64,000 nt of DNA from Gemmobacter nectariphilus (GTDB taxonomy: Bacteria > Pseudomonadota > Alphaproteobacteria > Rhodobacterales > Rhodobacteraceae), in the NCBI GenBank assembly GCA_020721445.1, contig DYMU01000001.1, forward strand, positions 124,001 through 188,000. The letters are read 5' to 3'. Both the position numbers and the translations under genes were made by a program. This document shows positions 34,537 to 43,444 of this stretch, in pieces (the stretch's first letter is position 1; every line of letters begins with the position of its first letter). The notes beneath the pieces were generated by a model that worked only from the letters and a program-made list of their open reading frames with translations, was not told the DNA's origin and ran no database searches.

Positions 34537-35658
34537 TCAGCGTTTGTATGTTGTAGGATGGAAAGGAAGCGGGACAACGGTCACGGGCAGGCGTTTGCCG
34601 CGCACCTCGCCCTCAAGCGCGGTGCCGGGCGTGGCGTGGCTGGCCGCAACATAGCCCATGGCGATGGGGGCACCAACCGAAGGGCCAAAGCCACCCGAGG
34701 TGACCTCTCCCAAAGGGGTGCCGTCGGGGTCGAACAGCGCGGTGCCTTCGCGCATCGGCGCGCGGCCCTCGGGGCGCAGGCCCACACGCAGACGTTCCGG
34801 CCCCTCAGCCAGTTCGCGCAAGATGCGGTCCGCGCCGGGAAAACCGCCGGCCCGCGCGCCACCCGCACGGCGGGTTTTCTGGATGGCCCAGGTCAGGCCC
34901 GCCTCGACCGGGGTGGTGCCGGTATCGATGTCATGGCCGTAAAGGCACAACCCCGCCTCCAGCCGCAGACTGTCGCGCGCGCCCAGACCGATGGGCATGA
35001 CGCCCGGCGTCGCCAGCAGCGCGCGGGCCAGACCTTCGGCCCCGGCTTGCGGCACCGAGATCTCGAAACCATCCTCGCCGGTATAGCCCGAGCGTGACAC
35101 CCACACCGGCCCGAAGACCGTGTCAAACGTGCCCACATCCATGAACCGCATCGCGGCCACGCCGGGCACCAGCGCTGCCAGTGCAGCCTCGGCCATTGGC
35201 CCTTGCAGGGCAAACAGCGCCCGGTCGGTGATGTGCTGCACCTCGGCCACGGCACCCAGATGCGCCTGCATGTGCGCCACGTCCGCCGTCTTGCAGGCGG
35301 CATTGACCACGACAGACAGATGATCGCCCCGGTTGGCAAACATCAGATCGTCCAGGATGCCACCCTGTTCATTGGTGAACAGACCATAGCGTTGGCACCC
35401 CGGCGCCAGACCCAGCACATCCACCGGCATCATCGCCTCGAACGCGTGGCACAGGTCGGCCATGCCGGCCTTGGGCCGCAAGATCACCTGCCCCATGTGC
35501 GACACATCGAACAGGCCCGCTGCCGCGCGGGTGTGCAAATGCTCGGCCATCACGCCGGCCGGGTATTGCACCGGCATGTCATAGCCCGCAAAGGGCACCA
35601 TCTTGCCGCCAAGCGACAGATGCAGGTCGTGCAGAGCAAGACGTTTGTGGTCGGTCAA
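34537..35658 (-). CDS. gcvT: Aminomethyltransferase (glycine cleavage T protein)
   Basis: 373 residues, normal length. It transfers the methylene group from GcvH to tetrahydrofolate and releases ammonia. Family blocks are VPFAGYDMPVQYPAGVMAEH, FDVSHMGQV and SRSGYTGEDGFEI. It is the first gene of the operon. Its ATG at 35658 follows the riboswitch by about 75 nt, which leaves room for an expression platform. Confidence 0.96.
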   Translation of the reverse strand: MTDHKRLALHDLHLSLGGKMVPFAGYDMPVQYPAGVMAEHLHTRAAAGLFDVSHMGQVILRPKAGMADLCHAFEAMMPVDVLGLAPGCQRYGLFTNEQGGILDDLMFANRGDHLSVVVNAACKTADVAHMQAHLGAVAEVQHITDRALFALQGPMAEAALAALVPGVAAMRFMDVGTFDTVFGPVWVSRSGYTGEDGFEISVPQAGAEGLARALLATPGVMPIGLGARDSLRLEAGLCLYGHDIDTGTTPVEAGLTWAIQKTRRAGGARAGGFPGADRILRELAEGPERLRVGLRPEGRAPMREGTALFDPDGTPLGEVTSGGFGPSVGAPIAMGYVAASHATPGTALEGEVRGKRLPVTVVPLPFHPTTYKR

Positions 35659-35732
35659 ACCGCCCCTCCATATTCTGCCGGAATTGGGTATCCGGCACCG
35701 TTTCGACAGGCTGACCCCTGCCCCGCGATGCC

Positions 35733-35925
35733 CCCCCTGTCCTTGCCCACCGATGAGCGCCTGAGATCGTTATCCCTTCGGCGGGCCCCCCGAACAAGGA
35801 TAGGCCACTCTCCAGAGTTCCTATGCCAGAAACGGTCCCTTGCGCCTGAGAGTTTACCGGGGCGGTTGCTCCTTCGGCACCGACGACCGCCCTTGCGCGC
35901 GACGCCGGATTCTCCCGATCCTGAC
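35733..35925 (-). promoter_or_regulatory. Tandem glycine riboswitch controlling gcvTHP
   Basis: Two aptamers in series on the minus strand. The first runs from GGATCGGGAGAATC (35925) through GCCGAAGGAGCAA to AACTCTCAGGCGCAAGG. The second starts at CTCTGGAGAG, continues through GCCGAAGGGATAACG and ATCTCAGGCGC, and ends at ACAGGGGGG (35733). These are the landmark sequences of each glycine aptamer. Glycine normally turns gcv expression on. The remaining parts of the 355-nt gap (35659-35732 and 35926-36013) hold the presumed expression platform and promoter. Confidence 0.95.
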
Positions 35926-36013
35926 AGGCAATGATCTAGCGCGCGGCCTTGCAGGCTGGCAAGGGGGAAAACGAACACGCCGCAACGCCTTGGGAACGCG
36001 ACGATTGCGCTGC

Positions 36014-37318
36014 CTAAAGACTGCGCTGGTCAATCACCCGAAAGGTCAGCCACAGCGCCAGCAGACCAAACACGATCCCGCCGACCGCCTGCCCGATCAT
36101 CACCCCCTGCGCCCCCCAGATGCCGCCCAGCCACAGCGCAAACGGCACCGTGCCAAGGGTATGGCGGCCCCAGTTCAGCAGCGTCGATTGGAACGGGCGG
36201 CCAAGGTTGTTGCAGGCGGCGTTCGACAGGAACAACAGCCCGTTGAAAAAGAACAACAGGCACAGCGGGCCGCAGAACAGATAGACCAGATCCCGCGTCA
36301 GCCCTTCGGCACGAAACAGATCGGCCAAGGGCCCGCGCAGCGCAAACAGCACCATCGTCACCGCCACGATCACCCCGGCGGTAAAGATCACCGCATCCCA
36401 GACCGCGCGGCGCACCCGGTCCATCCGGCCCGCCCCCGCATTCTGGCCAATGATCGGCCCGATGGCCCCGGCAAGGGCAAAGATCACGCCCAAGGCCACC
36501 GGGGTCAGCCGCCCGGTGATCGCCATGCCCGCCACCGCCGCCTCGCCGTAAGGCGCGATCAGCCGGGTGATGAAGGCCTGCCCCACCGGCGTTGCCACCT
36601 GGGTCAGCACCGCAGGCCCGGCGATCTGCGACATCGCGCGCAGGTCCAGCAGCAACTCGGCGCGGATCACCGGGGAAAAGCCGCCATATCTGCGCCAGAC
36701 CGGCCACAGCGCCATGCAAGCGATCACCGCGCGCGACAGGATGCCCGCCAAGGCCGCCCCGGTCAGACCCAGATCGGCGGCGAAGATCAGGATCGGGTCA
36801 GCGATGGCCAAGGCAATCGCCCCCCATACCGTCACCATCATCGCGCGGCGCGCATCGCCATGGCTGCGCAAGACCGCCGCCCCGGTGATGCCCAGCATCA
36901 GCAAGGGCTGGCCCAGCATCGACAGCCGCAGGAAATGCACCGTCGCCTCGGCGGTCGGCCCGACAGCCCCCAGCAGGCCGACAATCGGCCCCAAAGCCGC
37001 CCAGATCAGCGCGGTGAACAAAACCCCCACCACCCCGGCCAGCAACAGCCCATGTGTCGCCTGCCTGCGTGCCAGCTCGGGGTTGCGCTGCCCCAGCGCC
37101 CGCGCCACCACCGCCGACACCGCAATCGACACGCCGATGCCAAAGCTGGTGGTGAAAAACAGCACCGCCCCGGCATAGCCCACCGCCGCCGTCGCCACCG
37201 GATCGGCAAGCCACGAGATGTAAAGGATATTCACCAGATCGACGAGGAAGATCGCCATCAGCCCGACGGACGAGGTCAGCGACATCACCACGACATGCCG
37301 CATCAGACTGCCGGTCAC
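36014..37318 (-). CDS. MATE family efflux transporter
   Basis: About 434 residues and twelve predicted helices, with MATE-type halves (VVVMSLTSSVGLMAIFLVDL at the start; IAGPAVLTQVATPVGQAFIT opens the second half). It is an inner-membrane cation-coupled exporter of unknown substrate, not closely similar to the MATE at 5069. The start is uncertain: a GTG at 37318 gives MTGSLMRHVVV, but homologues usually have a few more residues, and the frame stays open further upstream without an ATG. It lies in the same direction downstream of gltX and upstream of the gcv riboswitch. Confidence 0.8.
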   Translation of the reverse strand: MTGSLMRHVVVMSLTSSVGLMAIFLVDLVNILYISWLADPVATAAVGYAGAVLFFTTSFGIGVSIAVSAVVARALGQRNPELARRQATHGLLLAGVVGVLFTALIWAALGPIVGLLGAVGPTAEATVHFLRLSMLGQPLLMLGITGAAVLRSHGDARRAMMVTVWGAIALAIADPILIFAADLGLTGAALAGILSRAVIACMALWPVWRRYGGFSPVIRAELLLDLRAMSQIAGPAVLTQVATPVGQAFITRLIAPYGEAAVAGMAITGRLTPVALGVIFALAGAIGPIIGQNAGAGRMDRVRRAVWDAVIFTAGVIVAVTMVLFALRGPLADLFRAEGLTRDLVYLFCGPLCLLFFFNGLLFLSNAACNNLGRPFQSTLLNWGRHTLGTVPFALWLGGIWGAQGVMIGQAVGGIVFGLLALWLTFRVIDQRSL

Positions 37319-37370
37319 GAACTTGCCCTGCGGTGCGGCCCGTTCTGACCCCTTATCCTTGCCTGTGGCA

Positions 37371-37420
37371 TCCTCTTGGTTAAAATACCCTCGGGGGGTG
37401 CGGGGGGCAGACGGCCCCCC
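37371..37420 (-). repeat. Intergenic hairpin / GGGTATTTT element
   Basis: On the minus strand: GGGGGG-CCGTCTG-CCCCCC (hairpin, 37420-37402), then CACCCCCCGAGGGTATTTT, AACC and AAGAGGA (to 37371). The architecture matches the element at 18104-18148. It fills the gap after gltX and could act as its terminator. The AAGAGGA end is followed by an ATG whose frame closes after 18 codons. Confidence 0.6.
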
Positions 37421-37434
37421 GCCGCCAGCCCCGG

Positions 37435-38766
37435 TCACAGCGTCGGGGCCTTCAGAAGCAACGGCATCACATCGGCCATTTCCGGCCCGTGCTCCATGCC
37501 CGTCAGCGCCTTGCGCAGCGGCATGAACAGGCCCTTGCCCTTGCGGCCCGTGGCCTCTTTCACCGCAGCGGTCCACTGCCCCCAGGTGTCATGGGTCCAG
37601 GGTTGGGCGGGCAGCAGGGTCAGGGCCTGGGAAATGAACTCCCGGTCCTCATCGGCCACCAGCGGCGTGGCCCCGTCGCGAAACAGGGTCCACCACCCTT
37701 CAAGGTCGGCCAGCACGGTGATATTGCCGCGCGCCACCTGCCAGAACGCCTCAGCCTTGTCGGCGGGCACACCCAAGGCGGCGATGCGCGCCTGCACGGC
37801 GCTGAAGGCCAAGCCCTGCACATGGTGGCGGGTCAGCGGGAACAGGTCTTCGGCATCAAACTTGGTCGGTGCCGCGCCGAAACTGCCGATGTCAAAGCCC
37901 GCGATCAGTTCGTCCAGCGACGCGGCAAGCTCGACCGGCCTTGACGACCCCAGCCGCGCCATCAGGCTGAGCAGTGCCATCGGCTCCACCCCCCGCGCCC
38001 GCAGATCGCGCAACGACAGGGTGCCAAGGCGCTTAGACAATTCCTCGCCCTGCGGCCCGGTCAGCAGCGAATGGTGGGCAAACTGGGGCGGCGTGCCACC
38101 CATCGCCTCCATGATCTGGATCTGCGTTGCGGTGTTGGTCACATGGTCGGCCCCGCGCACGATGAAGGTCACACCCATGTCGATGTCATCGACCGACGAG
38201 GCAAAGGTATAAAGCACCTGCCCATCGGCGCGGATCAGCACCGGATCGCTGACGCTGGCCGCATCAATCGAGATCGGGCCAAGGATGCCATCGGTCCATT
38301 CGATCCGGCTCTGGTTCAGCAAGAAGCGCCAATAGCCCTCGCGCCCTTCGGCGCGCAGCCGGGCGCGGTCTTCGTCCGACAGATGCAGCCCGGCGCGGTC
38401 ATAGACCGGCGGCTTGCCCATGTTCAGTTGCTTCTTGCGCTTGAGGTCAAGCTCCACCGGCGACTCGAACACCTCATAGAACCGGCCCTTGGCTTTCAGG
38501 TCTTCGGCGGCTTCGCGATAGCGGTCCATCCGCAACGACTGCCGCTCGACCCGGTCCCAGTGCAGGCCCAGCCAGTCGAGATCGGCCATCAGCGCATCAA
38601 CATATTCCTGCTTGCTGCGTTCCTGATCGGTGTCGTCCAGACGCAGGATGAACGTGCCACCCGATTTGCGGGCGATCATGAAGTTCATCAGCGCCGTGCG
38701 CAGATTGCCGACATGGATATAGCCGGTGGGCGACGGGGCAAAACGGGTGGTGGTGGGGGCGGTCAT
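37435..38766 (-). CDS. gltX: Glutamyl-tRNA synthetase (short alphaproteobacterial form)
   Basis: 443 residues. The class I HIGH-equivalent is FAPSPTGYIHVGNLRTAL, and the KMSKS-equivalent is EELSKRLGTLS. It charges tRNA(Glu), and in many alphaproteobacteria tRNA(Gln) as well, with glutamate. The Cys-rich zinc-binding insertion of E. coli GltX is not present; the corresponding region reads FESPVELDLKRKKQL. This suits the shorter GltX paralogue of alphaproteobacteria, which often have two. The ATG at 38766 has GGAGAG upstream and is divergent from the small zincin gene. Confidence 0.92.
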   Translation of the reverse strand: MTAPTTTRFAPSPTGYIHVGNLRTALMNFMIARKSGGTFILRLDDTDQERSKQEYVDALMADLDWLGLHWDRVERQSLRMDRYREAAEDLKAKGRFYEVFESPVELDLKRKKQLNMGKPPVYDRAGLHLSDEDRARLRAEGREGYWRFLLNQSRIEWTDGILGPISIDAASVSDPVLIRADGQVLYTFASSVDDIDMGVTFIVRGADHVTNTATQIQIMEAMGGTPPQFAHHSLLTGPQGEELSKRLGTLSLRDLRARGVEPMALLSLMARLGSSRPVELAASLDELIAGFDIGSFGAAPTKFDAEDLFPLTRHHVQGLAFSAVQARIAALGVPADKAEAFWQVARGNITVLADLEGWWTLFRDGATPLVADEDREFISQALTLLPAQPWTHDTWGQWTAAVKEATGRKGKGLFMPLRKALTGMEHGPEMADVMPLLLKAPTL

Positions 38767-38869
38767 CGGGGCTCTCCTGCAACCCTGCTTCCCTGTCACA
38801 GGCACCGCGAATTGTCCAGTTTGCCCAAGCCGGCTTTCGCGCCGCCGTGGCAATCCTTATATCTGGCGC

Positions 38870-39280
38870 ATGACCCAGACCCCGCCCGGCGCCATCGCCC
38901 CCGACCTTGCCCTGATCGAACAGCTTGCGCATGGCGCGATTGCCGGCCTGCCCGGCCCTTACCGGGCCGCCGCCACTGCCATCCGCCTGCGGATCGAGGA
39001 TTTTCCGCCACCGGACATTCTGGAGGCGATGGATATTCACGACCCGTTCGAATTGACCGGACTGTATGAGGGCACGCCGCTTACGGAACGCTCGGTCAGT
39101 GACCCGCCGCATCACCCCGATGTGATCTGGTTGTTCCGCCGCGCGATCCTGGACGAATGGGCCGAGCGGGGCGATGTGTCGGTGCAGGAACTGGTGACGC
39201 ATGTTCTGGTGCATGAACTGGCGCATCATTTTGGCTGGAGCGATGAAGACATCGCCGCGATTGACCCGTGGTGGGAATGA
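38870..39280 (+). CDS. Small zincin-like metallopeptidase family protein
   Basis: 136 residues. An HEXXH zinc motif is intact in THVLVHELAHHFGWSDEDI, with the conserved upstream RIEDFPPPDIL and the LTGLYEGTPL segment. This is the minimal zincin family (metallopeptidase type 1, formerly DUF1025) present in many bacteria. No signal peptide, so it is cytosolic. The proteolytic substrate, if any, is unknown. It is divergent from gltX. Confidence 0.85.
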   Translation: MTQTPPGAIAPDLALIEQLAHGAIAGLPGPYRAAATAIRLRIEDFPPPDILEAMDIHDPFELTGLYEGTPLTERSVSDPPHHPDVIWLFRRAILDEWAERGDVSVQELVTHVLVHELAHHFGWSDEDIAAIDPWWE

Positions 39281-39413
39281 TCTGCCCAATCAACTGCCCA
39301 ACCAACTGCACAGCCACCGCGCATCAGCGCACAGCCGATGACGCCGCCGTGAATGGCTTGTGGGGCAGGGTCGGCTATCCTTTGCAACGATCGAAAACTA
39401 AAGGAGGATCCCT

Positions 39414-40346
39414 ATGACGCTGCCCAAGCTCTCGCGCCGGTCTGCCCTGTTTGCCGCCGCCGCTGCGCCCTTTTTGCCCGGCCTGCTGACCCGCCCGGCC
39501 CATGCAGCCGCCGAAATGATGGGGGCCGCCGCCACCCCGTTCAACCGGTTCAAGCTGGGCGCGTTCGAGGTGACAACGCTGCTGGTCGGCTCGCGCACCG
39601 GTGACAAGCCGCAGGAAACCTTTGGCACCAACGCAACACCGGACGAATTCGCCGCGCTGTCGGCGGCGAATTTCCTGCCAGTGGACAAAAGCCAGACCTT
39701 CTTTACCCCGACCATCGTCAACACCGGGACGGAACTGGTCCTGTTCGACACCGGCCTTGCGCCGCAGGCGATCACCGGCGTGCTGGCTGCGGCAGGCTAC
39801 ACCCCGGATCAGGTTGATGTGGTGGTGCTGACACACATGCATGGCGACCACATCGGCGGCATGGCGGGCGATGCGGGGGCCACATTTGCCAACGCGCGCT
39901 ATGTGACCGGCGCGATCGAGCATAACCATTGGAGTGCGGCCGCAAACGAAGGCTTTGACGCCAAGGTCAAACCGCAAAATGACAAGATGACCTTCCTTGA
40001 CGATGGCGGTTCGGTTGCGTCGGGCATCACCGCAATGGCAGCCTTTGGCCACACCCCCGGCCACATGGCCTATATGCTGGAAAGCAACGGGCAGCGGCTG
40101 GCGCTGACGGTGGACGCCGCCAACCACTATGTCTGGTCGCTGCAAAAGCCCGACTGGGAGGTGCGCTTTGACATGGACAAGGCCGCCGCCGCCGCGACCC
40201 GCCGTGCGCTGTTCGGCATGCTGGCCGCTGACCGCGTGCCGTTCGTCGGCTATCACATGCCCTTCCCCGGTGTCGGCTATGTCGAGGCCATGGGCGACGG
40301 CTTTCGCTATGTGCCCTCCAGCTATCAGATGATGCTGAACGGCTAA
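39414..40346 (+). CDS. Tat-exported metallo-beta-lactamase-fold hydrolase
   Basis: 310 residues. A Tat signal (LSRRSALFAAAAAPFLPG) ends near residue 32 (AHA). The MBL-fold metal site is LTHMHGDHIGGM, with further ligands in GHTPGHMAY and VGYHMPFP, so two metals are likely. It would fold and load metal in the cytoplasm and act in the periplasm. The substrate class (lactone, thioester, beta-lactam) cannot be told. AAAGGAGG lies 7 nt before the ATG; a good terminator follows the stop. Confidence 0.85.
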   Translation: MTLPKLSRRSALFAAAAAPFLPGLLTRPAHAAAEMMGAAATPFNRFKLGAFEVTTLLVGSRTGDKPQETFGTNATPDEFAALSAANFLPVDKSQTFFTPTIVNTGTELVLFDTGLAPQAITGVLAAAGYTPDQVDVVVLTHMHGDHIGGMAGDAGATFANARYVTGAIEHNHWSAAANEGFDAKVKPQNDKMTFLDDGGSVASGITAMAAFGHTPGHMAYMLESNGQRLALTVDAANHYVWSLQKPDWEVRFDMDKAAAAATRRALFGMLAADRVPFVGYHMPFPGVGYVEAMGDGFRYVPSSYQMMLNG

Positions 40347-40354
40347 GGCGATCG

Positions 40355-40379
40355 GGGGGCGGTTGATCCGCCCCCTTTT
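40355..40379 (+). terminator. Rho-independent terminator after the MBL-fold gene
   Basis: 8-bp stem GGGGGCGG / CCGCCCCC with loop TTGAT and a TTTT tail, 9 nt after the stop codon. It is a textbook intrinsic terminator. Confidence 0.85.
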
Positions 40380-40501
40380 CCGGCGTCTGCGGCATTGCCG
40401 ACACGACCCGGGACGTTGTTTTGCAGTTGCGGCAAACAGGTGCTTTTCGGCGGTTGATGTTGACGCTAACGTCGCGCCGACACAAAGGACGCGCCCCGAC
40501 C

Positions 40502-41446
40502 ATGCAAGCCCCCATTCTGACCGTGACGCTGAACCCCGCGCTGGATATGGCGACCGAGGTTCCCGATATCATCCCCGGCCACAAGCTGCGCTGCACCGAC
40601 CCGCATCTTGACCCCGGCGGCGGTGGTCTGAACGTGTCGCGCGCGATCAAGGCGCTTGGCGGCGACAGTCTGGCGCTGGTGGCCATCGGCGGGCTGACCG
40701 GCGACCGTCTGGCCGGGCTTATCCGGGGCGAAGGGGTCACCTTCCTGTCGATCCTTGGCCCCGGCGAGACCCGGCAAAGCCTGAGTGTCACCGAAACCTC
40801 CACCGGCAAGCAATACCGCTTCATGCTGCCCGGCCCGGTCTGGGGCCCGGCAGAACGGGCGCGGGTGTTCACCTTGCTGTCGGCCACATCACGGCCGGGC
40901 GGCTACAGCGTGATCTCGGGCAGCCAGCCGCCGGGCGTGCCGATCGACTTTTCGGCGCAACTGGCCGCCAGCATGGACGGCAGCCATGTGGTGCTTGATA
41001 CCTCGGGCGCGGCCTTGTTCGAGGTGGTGAAGCACCCGGTGGGCGGCCTGGCCGTACTGCGCATGGACGGCGAAGAGGGCGAGGAACTGGCGGGCCGCAA
41101 GCTGGAAACCCGCAAGGATACCGCCGATTTCGCCGCCGAACTGGTGGCGCGCGGCGTGGCCAAACGGGTGGTCATCGCGCGCGGGGCCGACGGCAACATT
41201 CTGGCCGACGGCACGCGGCGGCTGTTTGCACCTGCGCCCAAGGTCAAGGTGAAATCCACCGTTGGCGCCGGCGACAGCTTTGTCGCGGCCTTTGTGCTGG
41301 CCCTGGCCCGCGGGCAGGATTCGGCGCAGGCATTGGCGATGGGATCAGCGGCCGCGGCGGCGGCGGTGATGACCGACGCCACCGCCCTGTGCCGCGCCGA
41401 AGACGTGATGCGCCTGATGCACGAGGCAACGGCGATCGAGGTTTAG
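40502..41446 (+). CDS. PfkB-family sugar kinase (1-phosphofructokinase / phosphofructokinase type 2)
   Basis: 314 residues of the ribokinase fold. The N-terminal substrate motif is LDPGGGGLNVSRAIKALGG, and the C-terminal catalytic/anion-hole motif is KVKSTVGAGDSFVAAF with the catalytic Asp. TVTLNPALDMATEV at the start places it in the LacC/FruK/PfkB hexose-phosphate group. It phosphorylates fructose 1-phosphate, fructose 6-phosphate or tagatose 6-phosphate; the choice is not visible in sequence. No fructose PTS genes are adjacent, which slightly favours the PfkB-type 6-phosphofructokinase. Confidence 0.83.
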   Translation: MQAPILTVTLNPALDMATEVPDIIPGHKLRCTDPHLDPGGGGLNVSRAIKALGGDSLALVAIGGLTGDRLAGLIRGEGVTFLSILGPGETRQSLSVTETSTGKQYRFMLPGPVWGPAERARVFTLLSATSRPGGYSVISGSQPPGVPIDFSAQLAASMDGSHVVLDTSGAALFEVVKHPVGGLAVLRMDGEEGEELAGRKLETRKDTADFAAELVARGVAKRVVIARGADGNILADGTRRLFAPAPKVKVKSTVGAGDSFVAAFVLALARGQDSAQALAMGSAAAAAAVMTDATALCRAEDVMRLMHEATAIEV

Positions 41447-41530
41447 GGCAGGTCTGGGTTGGTTTGAGTCCGAAGCGGACGAACGGTCTTCGTTTGATTC
41501 GCCCGGAATCACGGCGCGGCATGCGCCGCT

Positions 41531-41562
41531 GGGCAGCGCTGTCCGCCGGGCCGGCGCTGCCC
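41531..41562. terminator. Bidirectional terminator-like hairpin between pfkB-family gene and nadE
   Basis: Perfect 9-bp stem GGGCAGCGC / GCGCTGCCC with a 14-nt loop, midway between two convergent genes. A second small stem (GGCGC/GCGCC) lies just before it. No T-run is present on either side. Confidence 0.5.
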
Positions 41563-41621
41563 TGTGTTGCGCATCTCACAAGCCTCCGCTTGATCCCGCA
41601 AAGCCGCCCCTCCACACCGCC

Positions 41622-43286
41622 TTACGCCCCGCTGTCATCCCGGAACCGGTTGGCAATCGGATAGCGCCGGTCCAGCCAGAACGCCTTTTGCGTCAGCCGC
41701 GTGCCGGGGGCGGATTGAAAGCGTTTGTATTCCGCCAGATACAGCAGGTGTTCGACCTTTTTCACCGTGGCCCGGTCAAAGCCCATCGCCACCAGATCGG
41801 CCACGCTCGCCTCATGCTCGACCAGCCCTTCCAGAATGGCATCCAGCACCTCATAGGGCGGCAGGCTGTCCTGATCGGTCTGGTTGGCGCGCAATTCGGC
41901 ACTGGGGGGTTTGGTGATGATGCGGTCAGGGATCACCTCGCCCGCCGGGCCCTTCATCCATGGCCGGTGATGTTCGTTGCGCCAGCGGGCGGTCAGGAAC
42001 ATCCGGGTCTTGTACATGTCCTTGACCGGGTTGTAGCCGCCGTTCATGTCGCCATAGATCGTGCAATAGCCAACCGCCATTTCCGACTTGTTGCCGGTGG
42101 TCAGCAGCATTTCACCAAACTTGTTGGAAATCGCCATCAGCATCACCCCGCGCAGACGGGATTGGATGTTTTCCTCGGTGATGCCTTCGTCGGTGCCGGC
42201 AAACAGCGGGGCGAGGGTTTCCAGCACCGCGCCCTGCGCGGCCGTAATCGGCACGGTATCCAGCCGGCAGCCCAGCGCACGGGCGCATTTCTCGGCGTCC
42301 TCCAGCGAATGGGCGCTGGTAAACTCGGACGGCAGCATGACGCAACGCACGTTTTCCGGGCCCAAGGCATCGGCGGCAATCGCGGCGACAATGGCAGAGT
42401 CGATGCCGCCCGACAGGCCCAGCACGGCCTTGCGGAACCCGGTCTTGGCAAAGTAATCAGCCACCGACAGCACACAGGCGCGATAATCCGCCTCGCCGAT
42501 CGGCGGGATCGGCGCAATCTCACCCTGGTCGGCATGCCAGCCCTCAGCCGTGCGGCGAAAGGTGACATGGGTCACCACCTCATCGAACTGCGGCATCTGC
42601 ACCGCCAGATGACCACCGGGGTTCAGCACCATCGACGATCCGTCAAACACCTGATCGTCCTGCCCGCCGACCATGTTCAGATAGACCAGCGGCAACCCGG
42701 TTTCCACCACGCGGCTCACCATCAGGTTCAGCCGGAGATTGGGCTTGCCGCGATGATAGGGGCTGCCGTTGGGCACCAGCAGGATCTCGGCCCCGGTCTC
42801 GGCCAGGGTCTCGGCCACATCGGCGTGCCAGGCATCTTCGCAAATCGGTGATCCGATCCGAACCCCGTTGACGATATAGGGGCCATGCACATCGGCCGCG
42901 GTGAACAGCCGCCGCTCGTCAAATACCGCATCATTGGGCAGGTGGTGCTTCAACACCGTGGCCGTGACCCGCCCGCCTTGCAAGATGTAATAGGCGTTGT
43001 ACAGCCGACCGTCCTGCACCGCCGGGCCGCCGATGGCGATGGCGGGGCCATCGGCGCAATCGGTGGCAAGCTGGTGGATCGCGGCAATGGCGGCCTGCTG
43101 AAAGGCGGGTTTCAGTATAAGGTCCTGGGTCTGATAGCCGGTGATGAACATCTCGGTCAGCGCCAACAGGTCGGCATCGGCGGCTTTCGCCTGATCCCAG
43201 GCCGCACGGGCACGGGCGGCATTGCCGGTCAGATCGCCCACGGTCGGGTTCAACTGGGCAAGGGTCAGACGGAACAGATCGGCCAT
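41622..43286 (-). CDS. nadE: Glutamine-dependent NAD+ synthetase
   Basis: 554 residues in two domains. The N-terminal nitrilase-fold glutaminase (about 1-260) shows the Glu-Lys-Cys triad regions LALTEMFITGY, KHHLPNDAVF and GSPICEDAW. The C-terminal synthetase has the ATP P-loop LGLSGGIDSAIVA and the NAD region TTGNKSEMAVGYCT. It converts nicotinate adenine dinucleotide to NAD using glutamine-derived ammonia. The ATG at 43286 (MADLFRLTLAQ) has AAAGGTG upstream. Confidence 0.95.
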   Translation of the reverse strand: MADLFRLTLAQLNPTVGDLTGNAARARAAWDQAKAADADLLALTEMFITGYQTQDLILKPAFQQAAIAAIHQLATDCADGPAIAIGGPAVQDGRLYNAYYILQGGRVTATVLKHHLPNDAVFDERRLFTAADVHGPYIVNGVRIGSPICEDAWHADVAETLAETGAEILLVPNGSPYHRGKPNLRLNLMVSRVVETGLPLVYLNMVGGQDDQVFDGSSMVLNPGGHLAVQMPQFDEVVTHVTFRRTAEGWHADQGEIAPIPPIGEADYRACVLSVADYFAKTGFRKAVLGLSGGIDSAIVAAIAADALGPENVRCVMLPSEFTSAHSLEDAEKCARALGCRLDTVPITAAQGAVLETLAPLFAGTDEGITEENIQSRLRGVMLMAISNKFGEMLLTTGNKSEMAVGYCTIYGDMNGGYNPVKDMYKTRMFLTARWRNEHHRPWMKGPAGEVIPDRIITKPPSAELRANQTDQDSLPPYEVLDAILEGLVEHEASVADLVAMGFDRATVKKVEHLLYLAEYKRFQSAPGTRLTQKAFWLDRRYPIANRFRDDSGA

Positions 43287-43444
43287 GGCGGCACCTTTCG
43301 CAAGCGGCTGATCCTGTTCTAGCAGGTTGTCCGCCAAGGGAAAGTGATTGCCGGTCAAAGCCCGCCACGCTTGTCAGCCCCGTGCCACTTGGCTAGGGTT
43401 TTGCCAACCTGATACCACTGCCAGATACGACGGAGAGTCCGACC

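Noticed and set aside
40460-40475. GACG-CTAA-CGTC palindrome upstream of the PfkB-family gene as a LacI-type operator
   Set aside because: The arms are only 4 bp and the centre lacks the usual LacI-family CG symmetry; chance occurrence is likely in GC-rich DNA.
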